Source: Arthrobacter sp. ISL-30
GTDB taxonomy: Bacteria; Actinomycetota; Actinomycetes; Actinomycetales; Micrococcaceae
DNA length: 64,000 nt
Assembly: GCF_018613855.1 (NCBI RefSeq)
Contig: NZ_JAGGPK010000003.1
Coordinates: 174,759 to 238,758, forward strand
Direction of reading: 5' to 3'
Positions 8,464-18,045 of the stretch are shown here, piece by piece (the stretch's first letter is position 1; every line of letters starts with the position of its first letter). The position numbers and the translations under genes are program-made. The notes below the pieces were generated by a model. The model was not told the DNA's origin and ran no database searches. It saw only the letters and a program-made list of their open reading frames with translations.

Positions 8464-9173
8464 GCGCATCCCCGAACCACGACGGCCGCACCCTGGGCGG
8501 CAAACCCCATCCAGTGAGCGGCGGGCCCATCGTCCAGCTTCCCACTGCCTTCGGTGATTTCATTGCCCAGGCCTGGACTGATCACGTCACGGGGGTAGAG
8601 CACCTGGCGGTAAGCTCGCCCACCCCGCCACTGGACGGTATAGCGCCACTGGTACGGCTGCACTCGGAATGCCTCACCGGAGATGTGTTTGGATCGTATC
8701 GCTGCGATTGCGGCGAGCAGTTGGCCTACGCCCTGGAGCTCATCCAGGAGGAGGGCGGTACGCTGCTGTACCTGCGCGGCCAGGAAGGCCGAGGGATCGG
8801 GCTTGCGAACAAGATCAAGGCATACGCCCTCCAGGAAGCGGGCTTTGACACAGTGGAGGCCAACGAGCAGCTCGGCCTCCCGGTGGACGCCCGGTCCTAC
8901 CACGCTGCCGGCCAGATCCTTGCCCAGATGGGGATGCGCCGGGTGCGGCTCCTGAGCAACAACCCGGACAAGCAGAACAGGCTGGCACAGGCCGGCGTCG
9001 CGGTTGTTGAGATGGTTCCCACGGAGGTTCCCTCGCGCGAACAGAACATCCGCTACCTGCAGACCAAGAAGGACCGAATGGACCACCTGCTGACGCTCGA
9101 CACACAGCGGGCAGCCACGGGCACCTTCGACGTTTTTGACACCTCAGCAAGCTACGAACACGAACAAGACTGA
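8460..9173 (+). CDS. ribA: GTP cyclohydrolase II
   Basis: Opens the imidazole ring of GTP to start riboflavin synthesis. The 237-aa protein has the family blocks [19 protein letters not shown] (three zinc Cys), [17 protein letters not shown] (catalytic Arg/Asp region) and [13 protein letters not shown]. The ATG at 8460 overlaps the ribB stop and is preceded by GAGGAGAAACG, so an in-frame upstream start at 8364 inside ribB is not needed. This is a stand-alone RibA rather than a RibBA fusion. Confidence 0.95.
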   Translation: MSASPNHDGRTLGGKPHPVSGGPIVQLPTAFGDFIAQAWTDHVTGVEHLAVSSPTPPLDGIAPLVRLHSECLTGDVFGSYRCDCGEQLAYALELIQEEGGTLLYLRGQEGRGIGLANKIKAYALQEAGFDTVEANEQLGLPVDARSYHAAGQILAQMGMRRVRLLSNNPDKQNRLAQAGVAVVEMVPTEVPSREQNIRYLQTKKDRMDHLLTLDTQRAATGTFDVFDTSASYEHEQD

Positions 9174-9191
9174 ACGGACCAAAGAAATCAC

Positions 9192-9677
9192 ATGAGCGGA
9201 CACGGCGCCCCCACTATCGACCTGACCACCCTCAACCCGGAGGAAACCTCACGGCTCAAGCTGGCCATTGTGGCTGCCAGCTGGCACACCCAGATCATGG
9301 ACGGCCTCCTGGACGGCGCGCTGAGGGCGGCCAAGGAGGCCGGCATCGCCGAGCCCACGGTCCTTCGTGTTCCCGGAAGCTTTGAGCTTCCCGTCGCGGC
9401 CGCACGGCTCGCGCCGCACTTTGACGCAGTTGTTGCGCTTGGAGTCGTCATCCGCGGCGGCACGCCGCACTTTGACTATGTCTGCCAGGCAGCGACGTCG
9501 GGCCTCACCGACGTCAGCGTCCGCACCGGAGTCCCCGTCGGCTTCGGAGTCCTGACCTGCGACACGGAACAGCAGGGTCTCGATAGGGCAGGCCTTGAAG
9601 GCTCCTCAGAGGACAAGGGCCACGAGGCCGTGACCGCGGCCCTGGCGACCGCCGTCACCCTCAAGCAGTACCGGTAG
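9192..9677 (+). CDS. ribH: 6,7-dimethyl-8-ribityllumazine synthase
   Basis: Condenses the products of the RibD and RibB branches into lumazine, the substrate of RibE; it usually assembles as a 60-mer or pentamer. The 161-aa length is normal. Motifs are [29 protein letters not shown] and [17 protein letters not shown] (catalytic His region), then [12 protein letters not shown]. It lies 18 bp after ribA and closes the riboflavin operon. Confidence 0.96.
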   Translation: MSGHGAPTIDLTTLNPEETSRLKLAIVAASWHTQIMDGLLDGALRAAKEAGIAEPTVLRVPGSFELPVAAARLAPHFDAVVALGVVIRGGTPHFDYVCQAATSGLTDVSVRTGVPVGFGVLTCDTEQQGLDRAGLEGSSEDKGHEAVTAALATAVTLKQYR

Positions 9678-9816
9678 TTCCAAGCCGTACCCCAGGACCC
9701 CACCGTGGCGGCGGGGATCGTGTCCGGAGGCCATGACTGTGCCTTCGCTCACATCCCCGCCGTCACGCAACGGGCCAACGAGCGGCCCCTCGCTCCAAGC
9801 AAGTACTCTTGAGGGC

Positions 9817-10080
9817 GTGAAGAATTTCGAGACGCTGTTCGCAGAACTGAGTGAGAAGGCAGCCACGCGCCCGGCAGGCTCCCGCACCGTCGCCGAATTG
9901 GAGTCCGGAATCCACGGCATTGGCAAGAAAGTCGTGGAGGAAGCAGCCGAAGTATGGATGGCTGCAGAGTATGAGTCCGACCAGGCCGCGGCCGAAGAAA
10001 TCTCCCAGCTGCTCTACCACCTGCAGGTCCTCATGCTGGCCAAGGGACTCAGCCTGGAAGACGTCTACAAGCATCTGTAG
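9817..10080 (+). CDS. hisE: phosphoribosyl-ATP diphosphatase
   Basis: Second step of histidine synthesis, hydrolysing phosphoribosyl-ATP to phosphoribosyl-AMP. The MazG-like all-alpha fold is recognisable from [18 protein letters not shown] (metal-binding Glu/Asp) and [16 protein letters not shown]. The GTG at 9817 gives 87 aa, the normal family size, and starts with [12 protein letters not shown]. An in-frame start 28 codons earlier would add an atypical Ser/Pro-rich extension. The next step, HisI, is a separate gene at 12637. Confidence 0.93.
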   Translation: MKNFETLFAELSEKAATRPAGSRTVAELESGIHGIGKKVVEEAAEVWMAAEYESDQAAAEEISQLLYHLQVLMLAKGLSLEDVYKHL

Positions 10081-10151
10081 CCACGCCACTCCGCCCCAAT
10101 CGGCAGCAGCTTCCGCTGCTCCCGAAATTCCGGGCAGGAGCCCCTGCGTGG

Positions 10152-10193
10152 CCCTGTGCTCATTTCGGCCCTGTGCTCATTTCGGCCCTGTGC
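10152..10193 (+). repeat. 17-bp tandem repeat upstream of hisG
   Basis: CCCTGTGCTCATTTCGG occurs twice without a gap (10152-10168 and 10169-10185), followed by an 8-base partial third copy. It lies in the 148-bp gap between hisE and hisG. Confidence 0.85.
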
Positions 10194-10228
10194 CCGACCA
10201 ACGACGTTAACCAAGGAAAGACCCCAAA

Positions 10229-11071
10229 ATGCTGCGAGTAGCCGTCCCGAACAAGGGATCCCTGTCAGAAGCCGCCTCTGCGATGCTATCCGAGGCGGGT
10301 TACCGCCAGCGTCGCGATAACCGCGAGCTGGTCATGGTGGATCCCGACAACGACATTGAATTCTTCTTCCTCCGCCCGCGTGACATCGCCGTCTATGTTG
10401 GGCAGGGAACGCTCGACGTCGGCATCACCGGCCGCGACCTGCTACTGGATGCGGAGGTCGAGGCAGAGGAACTGCTTCCGCTCGGCTTCGCCGCCTCCAC
10501 CTTCCGCTTCGCCGGGCCTGTGGGCAACTTCAGCGGCGTGGACCAGCTGGAAGGAAAGCGCCTCGCCACCAGCTACGACGGCCTCCTGCGCGGCTACCTG
10601 GCGGAACGCGGCATCAACGCCCGCGTCGTCAGGCTGGACGGCGCCGTGGAGTCCTCGGTTCGCCTCGGCGTCGCCGATGCCATCGCCGACGTCGTGGAAA
10701 CGGGCAACACCCTCAAGGCCGCCGGCATGGAAATCTTCGGAGAGCCCATCCTCCGTTCCGAATCCGTGCTCATTGGCCGCAAGGGCGAAAGCAACCCCGC
10801 AACGGAAGTCCTGATCCGTCGCCTCCAAGGTGTGCTCGTCGCACGGCAGTACGTGCTGATGGACTACGACATCCGCAAGGAGCTCGTCGAGGATGCCGCC
10901 GCATTGACGCCGGGGCTCGAGTCACCCACCGTATCCCCGCTGCGCGATTCTGACTGGGTTGCCGTCCGTTCGATGGTGCCGAAGAAGGAAACCAACAGGA
11001 TCATGGACGAGCTCTACGACCTCGGTGCGCGGGCCATCCTTGTGAGCAGCATCCACGCCTGCCGCATCTAA
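10229..11071 (+). CDS. hisG: ATP phosphoribosyltransferase (long form)
   Basis: First and feedback-controlled step of histidine synthesis, joining PRPP and ATP. The 280-aa protein is the long form carrying its own C-terminal regulatory domain, so no HisZ partner is expected. It begins [16 protein letters not shown]. The PRPP-binding site is seen at [18 protein letters not shown] (about residues 150-167). The C-terminal ACT-like domain holds [17 protein letters not shown] and [11 protein letters not shown]. Ribosome-binding site AAGGAAAG precedes the ATG. Confidence 0.96.
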   Translation: MLRVAVPNKGSLSEAASAMLSEAGYRQRRDNRELVMVDPDNDIEFFFLRPRDIAVYVGQGTLDVGITGRDLLLDAEVEAEELLPLGFAASTFRFAGPVGNFSGVDQLEGKRLATSYDGLLRGYLAERGINARVVRLDGAVESSVRLGVADAIADVVETGNTLKAAGMEIFGEPILRSESVLIGRKGESNPATEVLIRRLQGVLVARQYVLMDYDIRKELVEDAAALTPGLESPTVSPLRDSDWVAVRSMVPKKETNRIMDELYDLGARAILVSSIHACRI

Positions 11072-11111
11072 ACCTTCCTCGTCCCTTACCCTTTCAGTTT
11101 TAGGAGAAGCA

Positions 11112-11888
11112 ATGGCTGTCGCCGTACGCGTCATCCCCTGCCTGGATGTCGACGCCGGCCGCGTTGTCAAAGGCATCAATTTCGAAGGCCTCCGGGACGC
11201 CGGCGATCCGGTTGAGCTTGCGCACCGCTACGACAAGGCCGGGGCGGACGAGCTGACGTTCCTGGACGTCACGGCCTCCTCCGGCAACCGCGAGACCACG
11301 TTCGACGTCGTCCGCCGCACCGCGGAGGAGGTGTTCATCCCCCTGACTGTGGGCGGAGGCGTGCGCGGCGTCGCGGAAGTGGACAAGCTGCTGCGCTTCG
11401 GTGCGGACAAGGCGGCCATCAACACCGCCGCGGTAGCCCGGCCGGACGTCATCGACGAAATTACCCGTCACTTCGGCTCCCAGGTCCTGGTGCTCTCCGT
11501 CGACGCCCGCCGCACCCGCCCCGGTTCGGAGCCAACGTCGTCGGGTTTCGAAGTCACCACCCACGGCGGGCGGCAGGGAACAGGGATCGACGCCGTCGCC
11601 TGGGCAAAGGAAGCTGCCGACCGTGGAGTGGGGGAAATCCTGCTGAACTCGATCGACGCCGACGGCACCAAAGACGGCTTCGACCTCGAACTGATCAGGC
11701 TGGTTCGTGCCGCCGTGAACATTCCGATCATCGCCTCGGGCGGCGCCGGGGAGCCCGCGCACTTCCCGCCGGCAGTAGTAGCGGGTGCCGACGCCGTCCT
11801 GGCAGCGTCCGTTTTCCACTGGGGTCCTGACGACATGATGGCCCAGGTAAAGACAGCAATCCGCGAGGCGGGCTTCGAAGTCCGCTAG
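11112..11888 (+). CDS. hisF: imidazole glycerol phosphate synthase cyclase subunit
   Basis: With HisH (not in this window) it makes imidazole glycerol phosphate and AICAR. The 258-aa TIM barrel begins [18 protein letters not shown] with the catalytic Asp, and the second catalytic Asp is in [17 protein letters not shown]. Phosphate-binding loops are LTVGGGVRG and [11 protein letters not shown]. It has ribosome-binding site TAGGAGAAGC and is 40 bp after hisG. Its end converges with the minus-strand gene at 11903. Confidence 0.96.
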   Translation: MAVAVRVIPCLDVDAGRVVKGINFEGLRDAGDPVELAHRYDKAGADELTFLDVTASSGNRETTFDVVRRTAEEVFIPLTVGGGVRGVAEVDKLLRFGADKAAINTAAVARPDVIDEITRHFGSQVLVLSVDARRTRPGSEPTSSGFEVTTHGGRQGTGIDAVAWAKEAADRGVGEILLNSIDADGTKDGFDLELIRLVRAAVNIPIIASGGAGEPAHFPPAVVAGADAVLAASVFHWGPDDMMAQVKTAIREAGFEVR

Positions 11889-11902
11889 GTCGCGTTTTTT
11901 GG

Positions 11903-12547
11903 TTAGAGGCCCACTTCGGCGGACTGCAGGAGTGCGACGGCGTCCGGCTGGCCCTCGAATGTTACGAGGGCATGGCGGGTACGGCCGTGCGCGTGCATGA
12001 GCAGTTCACCCGGTTCGCCAACGATGGCCACGGAAACGGGTGCCCGTTTGGCCACATGCCGGGGACCGGACGGGCGGACCAGGACAATGCCGAGATCCAC
12101 TCCGCGGTACAGGATCGCAGCCCTCTTGATGAGGTCGTCCCACAGGGCGTCGGAATAGGCTTCGTCGAGGGCGCGCGGGGCCCAGCGATCCACAGCCCTG
12201 CGGACATCCTCAGTATGGACAAAGTACTCAATCAGGTTCGATGACTCGTCCAGCGCCTTGATCCTCAAGGGGGACAACGCCGGCGGACCGGCACGGAACG
12301 CCTTCACGAGGTTGGCGTAGTCTTCCGTCGTCTTGAGCTTCGCGGCCAGTTTGGCGGTGGCCTTGTCCGAAGCCTTGGCCAATCCCTTGATCAGCAGGCC
12401 CAGGCCAACGGCCGCCTTGCGTTCGCGAAGGAACAGGTGCGCGGCCAGATCCCGCGTCAGCCACCCCTCACAGAGCGTGGGAGAGTCAGGGCCGGCTGCC
12501 AGGAGGGTTTCAGCCAGGACTTCACGGGACGGATCGACGAAATGCAT
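11903..12547 (-). CDS. TIGR03085 family protein (mycothiol-transferase-like fold)
   Basis: A 214-aa protein resembling the actinobacterial TIGR03085 family, related to the DinB/maleylpyruvate-isomerase N-terminal fold. Typical features are MHFVDPSREVLAETLLAAGPD at the start, TLCEGWLTRDLAAHLFLRER (metal-ligand His region) and a conserved YFVHTEDVRRA. An upstream start at 12610 would add 21 atypical residues, so the Met opening the family-like sequence is used. The function is unknown, though relatives use mycothiol or metals. It lies between convergent hisF and divergent hisI. Confidence 0.75.
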   Translation of the reverse strand: MHFVDPSREVLAETLLAAGPDSPTLCEGWLTRDLAAHLFLRERKAAVGLGLLIKGLAKASDKATAKLAAKLKTTEDYANLVKAFRAGPPALSPLRIKALDESSNLIEYFVHTEDVRRAVDRWAPRALDEAYSDALWDDLIKRAAILYRGVDLGIVLVRPSGPRHVAKRAPVSVAIVGEPGELLMHAHGRTRHALVTFEGQPDAVALLQSAEVGL

Positions 12548-12636
12548 CACTTGTGAAAGTAGCATGAGACGGGCCGGGTTGCGCACTGGAACCGCCGCAG
12601 AATGTCGCACCCCCGACAGGCACTAGACTTGACCTG

Positions 12637-13053
12637 ATGTCTGAGCAGTCTGCCCCCGCCCCCGCTCCTGTAATGGACCCTGCCGGCGCGCCCGGAAGCC
12701 CCCTTCCCAAGGAACTTGCCGGTGCCTTGAAGCGTGATGCCGCCGGACTCGTGGCCGCCATCATCCAGCAGTACAACACCCATGAGGTCCTGATGCTCGG
12801 CTGGATGGACGACGAAGCCCTCCACCGCACCATGACCACCGGCCGGGTGACGTTCTATTCACGCTCACGCCAGGAGTATTGGCGCAAAGGGGACACTTCC
12901 GGCCACGTCCAATGGGTTAAGTCGGTTGCAGTGGACTGCGACGGCGACGCCCTGCTGGTCCAGGTCGACCAGGTGGGGGCAGCCTGCCACACCGGGACCC
13001 GGACCTGCTTCGACGACCGCAGCTTCGCCGTCGTCGAGGGCTCCCGGGACTGA
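12637..13053 (+). CDS. hisI: phosphoribosyl-AMP cyclohydrolase
   Basis: Third step of histidine synthesis, opening the purine ring of phosphoribosyl-AMP. The 138-aa protein has an Ala/Pro-rich N-terminal extension of about 30 residues. The catalytic domain follows with [39 protein letters not shown] (metal Asp residues) and CHTGTRTCF (zinc Cys). It stands 60 bp before trpE, a his-trp linkage frequent in actinobacteria. Confidence 0.95.
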   Translation: MSEQSAPAPAPVMDPAGAPGSPLPKELAGALKRDAAGLVAAIIQQYNTHEVLMLGWMDDEALHRTMTTGRVTFYSRSRQEYWRKGDTSGHVQWVKSVAVDCDGDALLVQVDQVGAACHTGTRTCFDDRSFAVVEGSRD

Positions 13054-13113
13054 AGTCCCCGGCTAATTATCATTGACCACGCACAACACGGGAAAAGGCG
13101 GAAAACAATAGCC

Positions 13114-14715
13114 ATGCAGGACCTTGGAGTCATCAGCCCGGGCCTGGAGGAGTTCCGTGAACTCGCCGCGCACAGCCGGGTCATCCCGGTTCGCCTCAAG
13201 GTGCTAGCCGATGCGGAAACGCCCATCGGCCTGTACCGAAAGCTGGCCCAGGGACAGCCCGGCACGTTCCTGATGGAGTCCGCCGCCGTGGGCGGAACCT
13301 GGTCGCGCTATTCGTTTATCGGCGCGCGTTCACGTGCCACCCTCACCACCAAGGATGGCCAGGCACACTGGATCGGCGAGCCGCCGGTGGGAGTGCCCGT
13401 AGGAGGCAACCCGGTCGAAGCCGTGCGGGATACCGTCGCGGCGCTCCAGACGGACCGCTTCGACGACCTCCCGCCCTTCACCTCCGGCCTGGTCGGATTC
13501 ATCGGCTGGGAATCGGTTCGTCACTGGGAAAAACTGGTCAGTCCTCCGGAGGACGACCTCCAGCTTCCCGAACTGGCGCTGAACCTTGTCACGGACATGG
13601 CCGTCCATGACAACGTCGACGGTACGGTCCTGCTGATTGCCAACGCCATCAACTTCGACAACAGCTCCGAGCGGGTCGACGAGGCGTGGCATGACGCCGT
13701 CGCGCGGGTCAAGGCACTGCTGGACGGCATCAGCACCCCGGTCCAACAGCCGGTGTCCGTGCTTGAGCCTGCTGCCCTCGACTTCGCGTCCAGTGTCCAG
13801 GAGCGCTGGGAGGAGCAGGAGTACCTCAAGGCGATCGACCGGGGCAAGGAAGCGATCGTCGACGGCGAAGTCTTCCAGGTGGTGATCTCCCGGCGCTTCG
13901 AGATGGAATGTGCCGCGGACCCCTTGGACGTCTACCGGGTGCTGCGAAACTCGAACCCCAGCCCGTACATGTACATCTTCAGCCTAGAAGATGCCTATGG
14001 CCGCGGCTATTCAATCGTGGGGTCTTCCCCCGAGGCCCTCGTCACCGTAACCGGCGGGGAGGTCATCACCCATCCGATTGCCGGTTCGCGTCCCCGCGGC
14101 AAGACCGTGGAGGCAGACAAGGCCCTCGCGGAGGAACTGCTCGCCGACCAGAAGGAACGCGCCGAACACCTCATGCTGGTGGACCTGTCCCGCAACGACC
14201 TCTCGAAGGTGTGTGTCGCGGGATCGGTCGACGTTACCCAGTTCATGGAAGTAGAGCGTTTTAGCCACATCATGCATATCGTGTCCACCGTGGTGGGCAA
14301 GCTCGCGCCCACGGCAAAGGCTTATGACGTCCTCAAGGCCACGTTCCCGGCGGGAACGCTGTCCGGTGCGCCCAAGCCCCGTGCCCTGAGCCTCCTCGAC
14401 GAACTCGAACCCCACCGCCGGGGTATCTACGGCGGTGTTGTGGGCTACCTCGACTTCGCCGGAGACATGGACATGGCAATCGCGATCCGTTCCGCCCTGC
14501 TCCGGGAGGGCCGGGCGTACGTCCAGGCAGGCGGCGGCATTGTTGCCGACTCCCACAAGCCGTCCGAGGCCCTCGAAACCGTGAACAAGGCTGCCGCACC
14601 CCTGCGTGCCGTTCACACGGCGGGTTCGCTGCGGAACATCACAGCCGACACCCTGCCAGTCGCCGAGTCCACCGCGGCAAGTGACGACGTCGACGGCGTG
14701 GCGGATGCGCGGTGA
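13114..14715 (+). CDS. trpE: anthranilate synthase component I
   Basis: Forms anthranilate from chorismate, with glutamine-derived ammonia from a TrpG partner not in this window. The 533-aa length is normal. The feedback-site motif LMESAAVGGTWSRYSFIG is near residues 52-69. The chorismate-binding domain carries GEVFQVVISRRF, SNPSPYMYI, PIAGSRPRGKT and FPAGTLSGAPKPRAL. Its stop overlaps the GTG of the following membrane gene. No clear attenuator or leader peptide is visible in the 60 bp upstream. Confidence 0.95.
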   Translation: MQDLGVISPGLEEFRELAAHSRVIPVRLKVLADAETPIGLYRKLAQGQPGTFLMESAAVGGTWSRYSFIGARSRATLTTKDGQAHWIGEPPVGVPVGGNPVEAVRDTVAALQTDRFDDLPPFTSGLVGFIGWESVRHWEKLVSPPEDDLQLPELALNLVTDMAVHDNVDGTVLLIANAINFDNSSERVDEAWHDAVARVKALLDGISTPVQQPVSVLEPAALDFASSVQERWEEQEYLKAIDRGKEAIVDGEVFQVVISRRFEMECAADPLDVYRVLRNSNPSPYMYIFSLEDAYGRGYSIVGSSPEALVTVTGGEVITHPIAGSRPRGKTVEADKALAEELLADQKERAEHLMLVDLSRNDLSKVCVAGSVDVTQFMEVERFSHIMHIVSTVVGKLAPTAKAYDVLKATFPAGTLSGAPKPRALSLLDELEPHRRGIYGGVVGYLDFAGDMDMAIAIRSALLREGRAYVQAGGGIVADSHKPSEALETVNKAAAPLRAVHTAGSLRNITADTLPVAESTAASDDVDGVADAR

Positions 14716-15371
14716 CCGGACAGGGGAATGGCGTTCCGGAGCGTGCCCCGGCCGCGGCCGGGGGATCCGAGGTCGTTGCAGCCAGCCGCAGCCCCCGGAC
14801 TCCGGTGTGGGCTCGCAAGTCCTCGGTCGTGCTGCTGACGGTCCTGCTGGCCCTGGCGGTCTTTGGGACCACCACGCAAAGCTGGATTGACGTGCGCCTG
14901 GACCCGGCCGCCGCGGCCAGCAGCGACCTTCCCGTCCAAGGCAGCAAGGCTGCGACGACGGTGACGGCCCTCGCGCTGGTTGCTCTCGCAGGGGGCCTGG
15001 CAGCCTCGATTGCAGGCAGGATCGGCCGGTGGATCATTGCGGCCATCATCGTCCTGGCGGCCACGGGCATCGTTGCTGCCGCTGCCACCGTCCTGGCTGA
15101 TCCGCTGTCCGCAGCCCAGGGAAGCATTGCCGGCGCCACCGGAGTCAGCGGCGGACAGGCCCAGGCCGTTGCCACTTTCTTCCCAGTGCTCGCCATCATT
15201 TCAGCCGTGCTCCTTGCGCTCTCCGGGCTGCTGGCCATCCCCGCCGGGCGCTACTGGAAGGCCCGCAGCAAATACGATGCGAAGGCAGGGCCAGTCGCGA
15301 AGGGCTCGGCTGGTCCCGTGGACGAGATCGGCAGCTGGGACAGCCTCACGAGGGGCGAGGACCCCACCTAG
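14712..15371 (+). CDS. Trp biosynthesis-associated membrane protein (TIGR02234-like)
   Basis: A 219-aa membrane protein with GTG start overlapping the trpE stop by four bases. Four hydrophobic segments are visible: about residues 38-55 (VVLLTVLLALAVFGTT), 80-97, 101-122 (WIIAAIIVLAATGIVAAA) and 152-175. A soluble C-terminal tail ends in SWDSLTRGEDPT. This position between trpE and trpC is typical of the TIGR02234 family, found with tryptophan genes in actinobacteria. The molecular function is unknown. Confidence 0.8.
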   Translation: MTGQGNGVPERAPAAAGGSEVVAASRSPRTPVWARKSSVVLLTVLLALAVFGTTTQSWIDVRLDPAAAASSDLPVQGSKAATTVTALALVALAGGLAASIAGRIGRWIIAAIIVLAATGIVAAAATVLADPLSAAQGSIAGATGVSGGQAQAVATFFPVLAIISAVLLALSGLLAIPAGRYWKARSKYDAKAGPVAKGSAGPVDEIGSWDSLTRGEDPT

Positions 15372-15463
15372 CGCACGGCAAGTGCGATGTCGCAGGTGCG
15401 ATGTCTGTTGCGCCTGCAATAAATGGCAGAATGTAAGCAGTATTCATCCTGAGGAGATTCATC

Positions 15464-15739
15464 ATGAGCAAATCCACTGTGTCCGCCGCCAAGGCCTTGA
15501 CGTCAGATCCCGCCACCCACGGCGCTGAACTCGGCCACGGCAACAGCCCGGCGGCCTGGACGTGCGTCATCGTCATGCTGGTCGGCGCACTGATTTCCTC
15601 CATTGCCTTCGTCATCGCAAGCACCCCCATCTTCATCGGCGGAGCAGTGGTTATGGTCCTCGGCCTCATCGCGGGCTGGGCCATGCGCAAGGCCGGTTAC
15701 GGCGTCGGCGGCAGCAAGCTGAAGAACACCGGCCACTGA
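15464..15739 (+). CDS. HGxxPAAW family small membrane protein
   Basis: A 91-aa protein bearing the name-giving motif HGNSPAAW (about residues 25-32), followed by two hydrophobic segments (about 33-55 and 57-75). The Shine-Dalgarno-like GAGGAG lies 8 bp before the ATG. It is a common actinobacterial gene between the TIGR02234 gene and trpC; its function is unknown. It ends 2 bp before the trpC GTG, so translation is probably linked. Confidence 0.85.
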   Translation: MSKSTVSAAKALTSDPATHGAELGHGNSPAAWTCVIVMLVGALISSIAFVIASTPIFIGGAVVMVLGLIAGWAMRKAGYGVGGSKLKNTGH

Positions 15740-15741
15740 AG

Positions 15742-16560
15742 GTGACAGTCCTGGATGACATCATCGTTGGTGTCAAGGAGGATATGGACGCACGCCGGGC
15801 GCTGGTATCGCTGGCTCAGCTGAAGGAGCGGGCACTCGCTGCTCCTCCTGCCCGCGACGCCTGGGCAGCGCTGGGCGGCCCGTCCGCCAGTCGTGAGGAC
15901 CTGAAGGTCATTGCCGAGATCAAGCGGCGCAGCCCGTCCAAGGGAAACCTGGCCAGCATCGCCGACCCCGCCTCCCTGGCAATGCAGTACGCCGACGGCG
16001 GCGCTTCCGTCATCAGCGTGCTCACTGAGCAGCGGCGCTTCAACGGAACGCTGGCGGATCTCGACGCCGTACGTGCCGCCGTCGACATTCCCTTGCTGCG
16101 CAAGGACTTCACGGTCGACGAATACCAGATCTGGGAAGCCCGAGCTCACGGAGCGGACCTGATCCTGCTGATTGTCGCAGCCCTCACCGACGCCCAACTG
16201 GTCGAATTCAGCCAGCTGAGTCGCGACCTCGGCATGAACGTGCTCGTGGAGACCCACACGCCCGAAGAGATCGAGCGGGCTGTCGCTGCGGAGGCACACA
16301 TCATTGGCGTGAATGTGCGCAACCTGAAGACGCTCGACGTCGACCGCTCACTGTTTGCCTCCCTGGCAGGCGGGATTCCCCGCGAGGCAGTGATCGTCGC
16401 CGAATCAGGCGTCCGAGGAGCCGACGACGTCGCCCACTACGCCGCGAGCGGCGCCAACGCGATCCTCGTGGGCGAGGCCCTTGTCAGCGACGCCACTCCA
16501 CGCGAACGCATCAGCGAATTCAAGGCAGCAGGCGCTGCCGCCATAGCCGTCAGGAACTGA
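15742..16560 (+). CDS. trpC: indole-3-glycerol-phosphate synthase
   Basis: Closes the indole ring, giving indole-3-glycerol phosphate, the substrate of TrpA. The GTG at 15742 gives 272 aa starting TVLDDIIVGVKEDMDAR, the family N-terminus; an in-frame ATG at 15562 would lie within the upstream gene. Motifs are VIAEIKRRSPSKG (catalytic Glu/Lys), LLRKDFTVDEYQI, GVNVRNLKTLDVD and AESGVRG. The TIM barrel is complete. Confidence 0.95.
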   Translation: MTVLDDIIVGVKEDMDARRALVSLAQLKERALAAPPARDAWAALGGPSASREDLKVIAEIKRRSPSKGNLASIADPASLAMQYADGGASVISVLTEQRRFNGTLADLDAVRAAVDIPLLRKDFTVDEYQIWEARAHGADLILLIVAALTDAQLVEFSQLSRDLGMNVLVETHTPEEIERAVAAEAHIIGVNVRNLKTLDVDRSLFASLAGGIPREAVIVAESGVRGADDVAHYAASGANAILVGEALVSDATPRERISEFKAAGAAAIAVRN

Positions 16561-16638
16561 ACAGGACGGCGTCCGCGCCGTTTCCTGCTGCTGCCCTGGG
16601 GCGCCCGTAAAACTTCTACGAACAACTGGAACAGGACG

Positions 16639-18045
16639 GTGACACTGATGGTGGACGCGCCAACAGCCGGCTCGAATGAGAATGCCGCTGACGCATTCCT
16701 GCAGGGAGGCACCACCTTGCGCCACGCCCCCGGGCCGTACTTCGGCAGCTACGGCGGCCGCTGGATGCCCGAGTCACTCATCGCTGCTTTGGACGAGCTG
16801 GAGGACACGTTCGACAAGGCCAAGGCCGATCCCGAATTCCTGGCCCAGTTGAGCGAGCTGAACAAGAACTACTCGGGCCGGCCCTCGCTCCTGACCGAGG
16901 CCAAGCGCTTTTCCGCGTATGCCGGCGGGGCGAGGATCTTCCTCAAGCGCGAAGACCTCAACCACACGGGGTCGCACAAGATCAACAACGTGCTCGGCCA
17001 GGCGCTGCTCGCCAAGCGCATGGGCAAGACCCGTGTGATCGCAGAGACCGGCGCAGGGCAGCACGGCGTGGCCAGCGCTACTGCCGCCGCCCTCCTCGGC
17101 CTCGAGTGCGTGGTCTACATGGGAGCGGAGGACTGCCGCCGGCAGGCCCTGAACGTGGCCCGGATGCAGCTCCTGGGAGCCACAGTGGTGCCCGTGACCA
17201 ACGGCTCACAGACACTCAAGGACGCCATTAACGACGCCCTGCGCGACTGGGTAGCCAACGTGGAAAACACCCACTACCTGCTGGGCACCGCTGCCGGCGC
17301 CCACCCCTTCCCCGCCATGGTGCGGTTCTTCCACGAGGTCATCGGTGAGGAAGCGCGTGCGCAGATCCTGGAGCAGACCGGGCGGTTGCCTGATGCCGTC
17401 TGTGCCTGCATCGGCGGCGGCTCTAACGCCATCGGCATCTTCCACGGCTTCCTGGATGACCCCTCAGTGAAAATCTACGGCTTCGAGGCCGGCGGCGACG
17501 GCGTGGAGACTGGCCGCCACGCGGCCACCATCACGCTGGGCCGCCCGGGCGTGCTTCACGGCGCACGCTCCTACCTCATGCAGGACGAAGACGGCCAGAC
17601 CATCGAATCCCACTCCATCTCTGCAGGCCTGGACTACCCTGGCGTGGGCCCGGAGCACTCCTACCTTGCGGACATCGGTCGGGTCACCTACGAGCCGATC
17701 ACCGACGCCGAGGCCATGGACGCGTTTCGGCTGCTTTGTCGCACCGAGGGCATCATCCCGGCCATCGAATCCTCCCATGCCCTCGCCGGTGCACTGAAGG
17801 TGGGCCAGCGGCTGGTTGAAGGCAAGGAGAACCCGGCTCACACCATAGTCATCGTGAACCTCTCCGGGCGCGGCGACAAGGACGTGCAGACCGCAGCTGA
17901 GTGGTTCGACATGCTGGACGAGGACGGCAACGTCAAGGGCACCACGCTGTCCACCCGTAAGCCGAAAGGTGCGGGCACGTTTGCCGACGTCAACGCCGAT
18001 CCCAACGCGGACGTCAAAGCCCAGACCAGCGAGGACCAGAACTGA
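16639..18045 (+). CDS. trpB: tryptophan synthase beta chain
   Basis: PLP enzyme condensing indole with serine. The 468-aa protein has the PLP-lysine motif [11 protein letters not shown] (Lys about residue 115), the phosphate-binding GGGSNAIG, and [11 protein letters not shown] near the N-terminus. The C-terminal tail, after [15 protein letters not shown], is longer than usual and rich in Asp/Asn/Ala. The start may be the GTG at 16639 or the ATG three codons later; both follow GGAACAGGACG. Its stop codon shares a base with the trpA ATG. Confidence 0.95.
   Translation: MTLMVDAPTAGSNENAADAFLQGGTTLRHAPGPYFGSYGGRWMPESLIAALDELEDTFDKAKADPEFLAQLSELNKNYSGRPSLLTEAKRFSAYAGGARIFLKREDLNHTGSHKINNVLGQALLAKRMGKTRVIAETGAGQHGVASATAAALLGLECVVYMGAEDCRRQALNVARMQLLGATVVPVTNGSQTLKDAINDALRDWVANVENTHYLLGTAAGAHPFPAMVRFFHEVIGEEARAQILEQTGRLPDAVCACIGGGSNAIGIFHGFLDDPSVKIYGFEAGGDGVETGRHAATITLGRPGVLHGARSYLMQDEDGQTIESHSISAGLDYPGVGPEHSYLADIGRVTYEPITDAEAMDAFRLLCRTEGIIPAIESSHALAGALKVGQRLVEGKENPAHTIVIVNLSGRGDKDVQTAAEWFDMLDEDGNVKGTTLSTRKPKGAGTFADVNADPNADVKAQTSEDQN

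Noticed and set aside
13054..13113. Trp leader peptide or attenuator before trpE
   Set aside because: Only 60 bp, no Trp-rich short frame and no alternative hairpins.
15562..15741. Upstream extension of trpC from an in-frame ATG
   Set aside because: The extension lies in the HGxxPAAW gene in another frame and is Arg/His-rich; the GTG at 15742 begins the family N-terminus.
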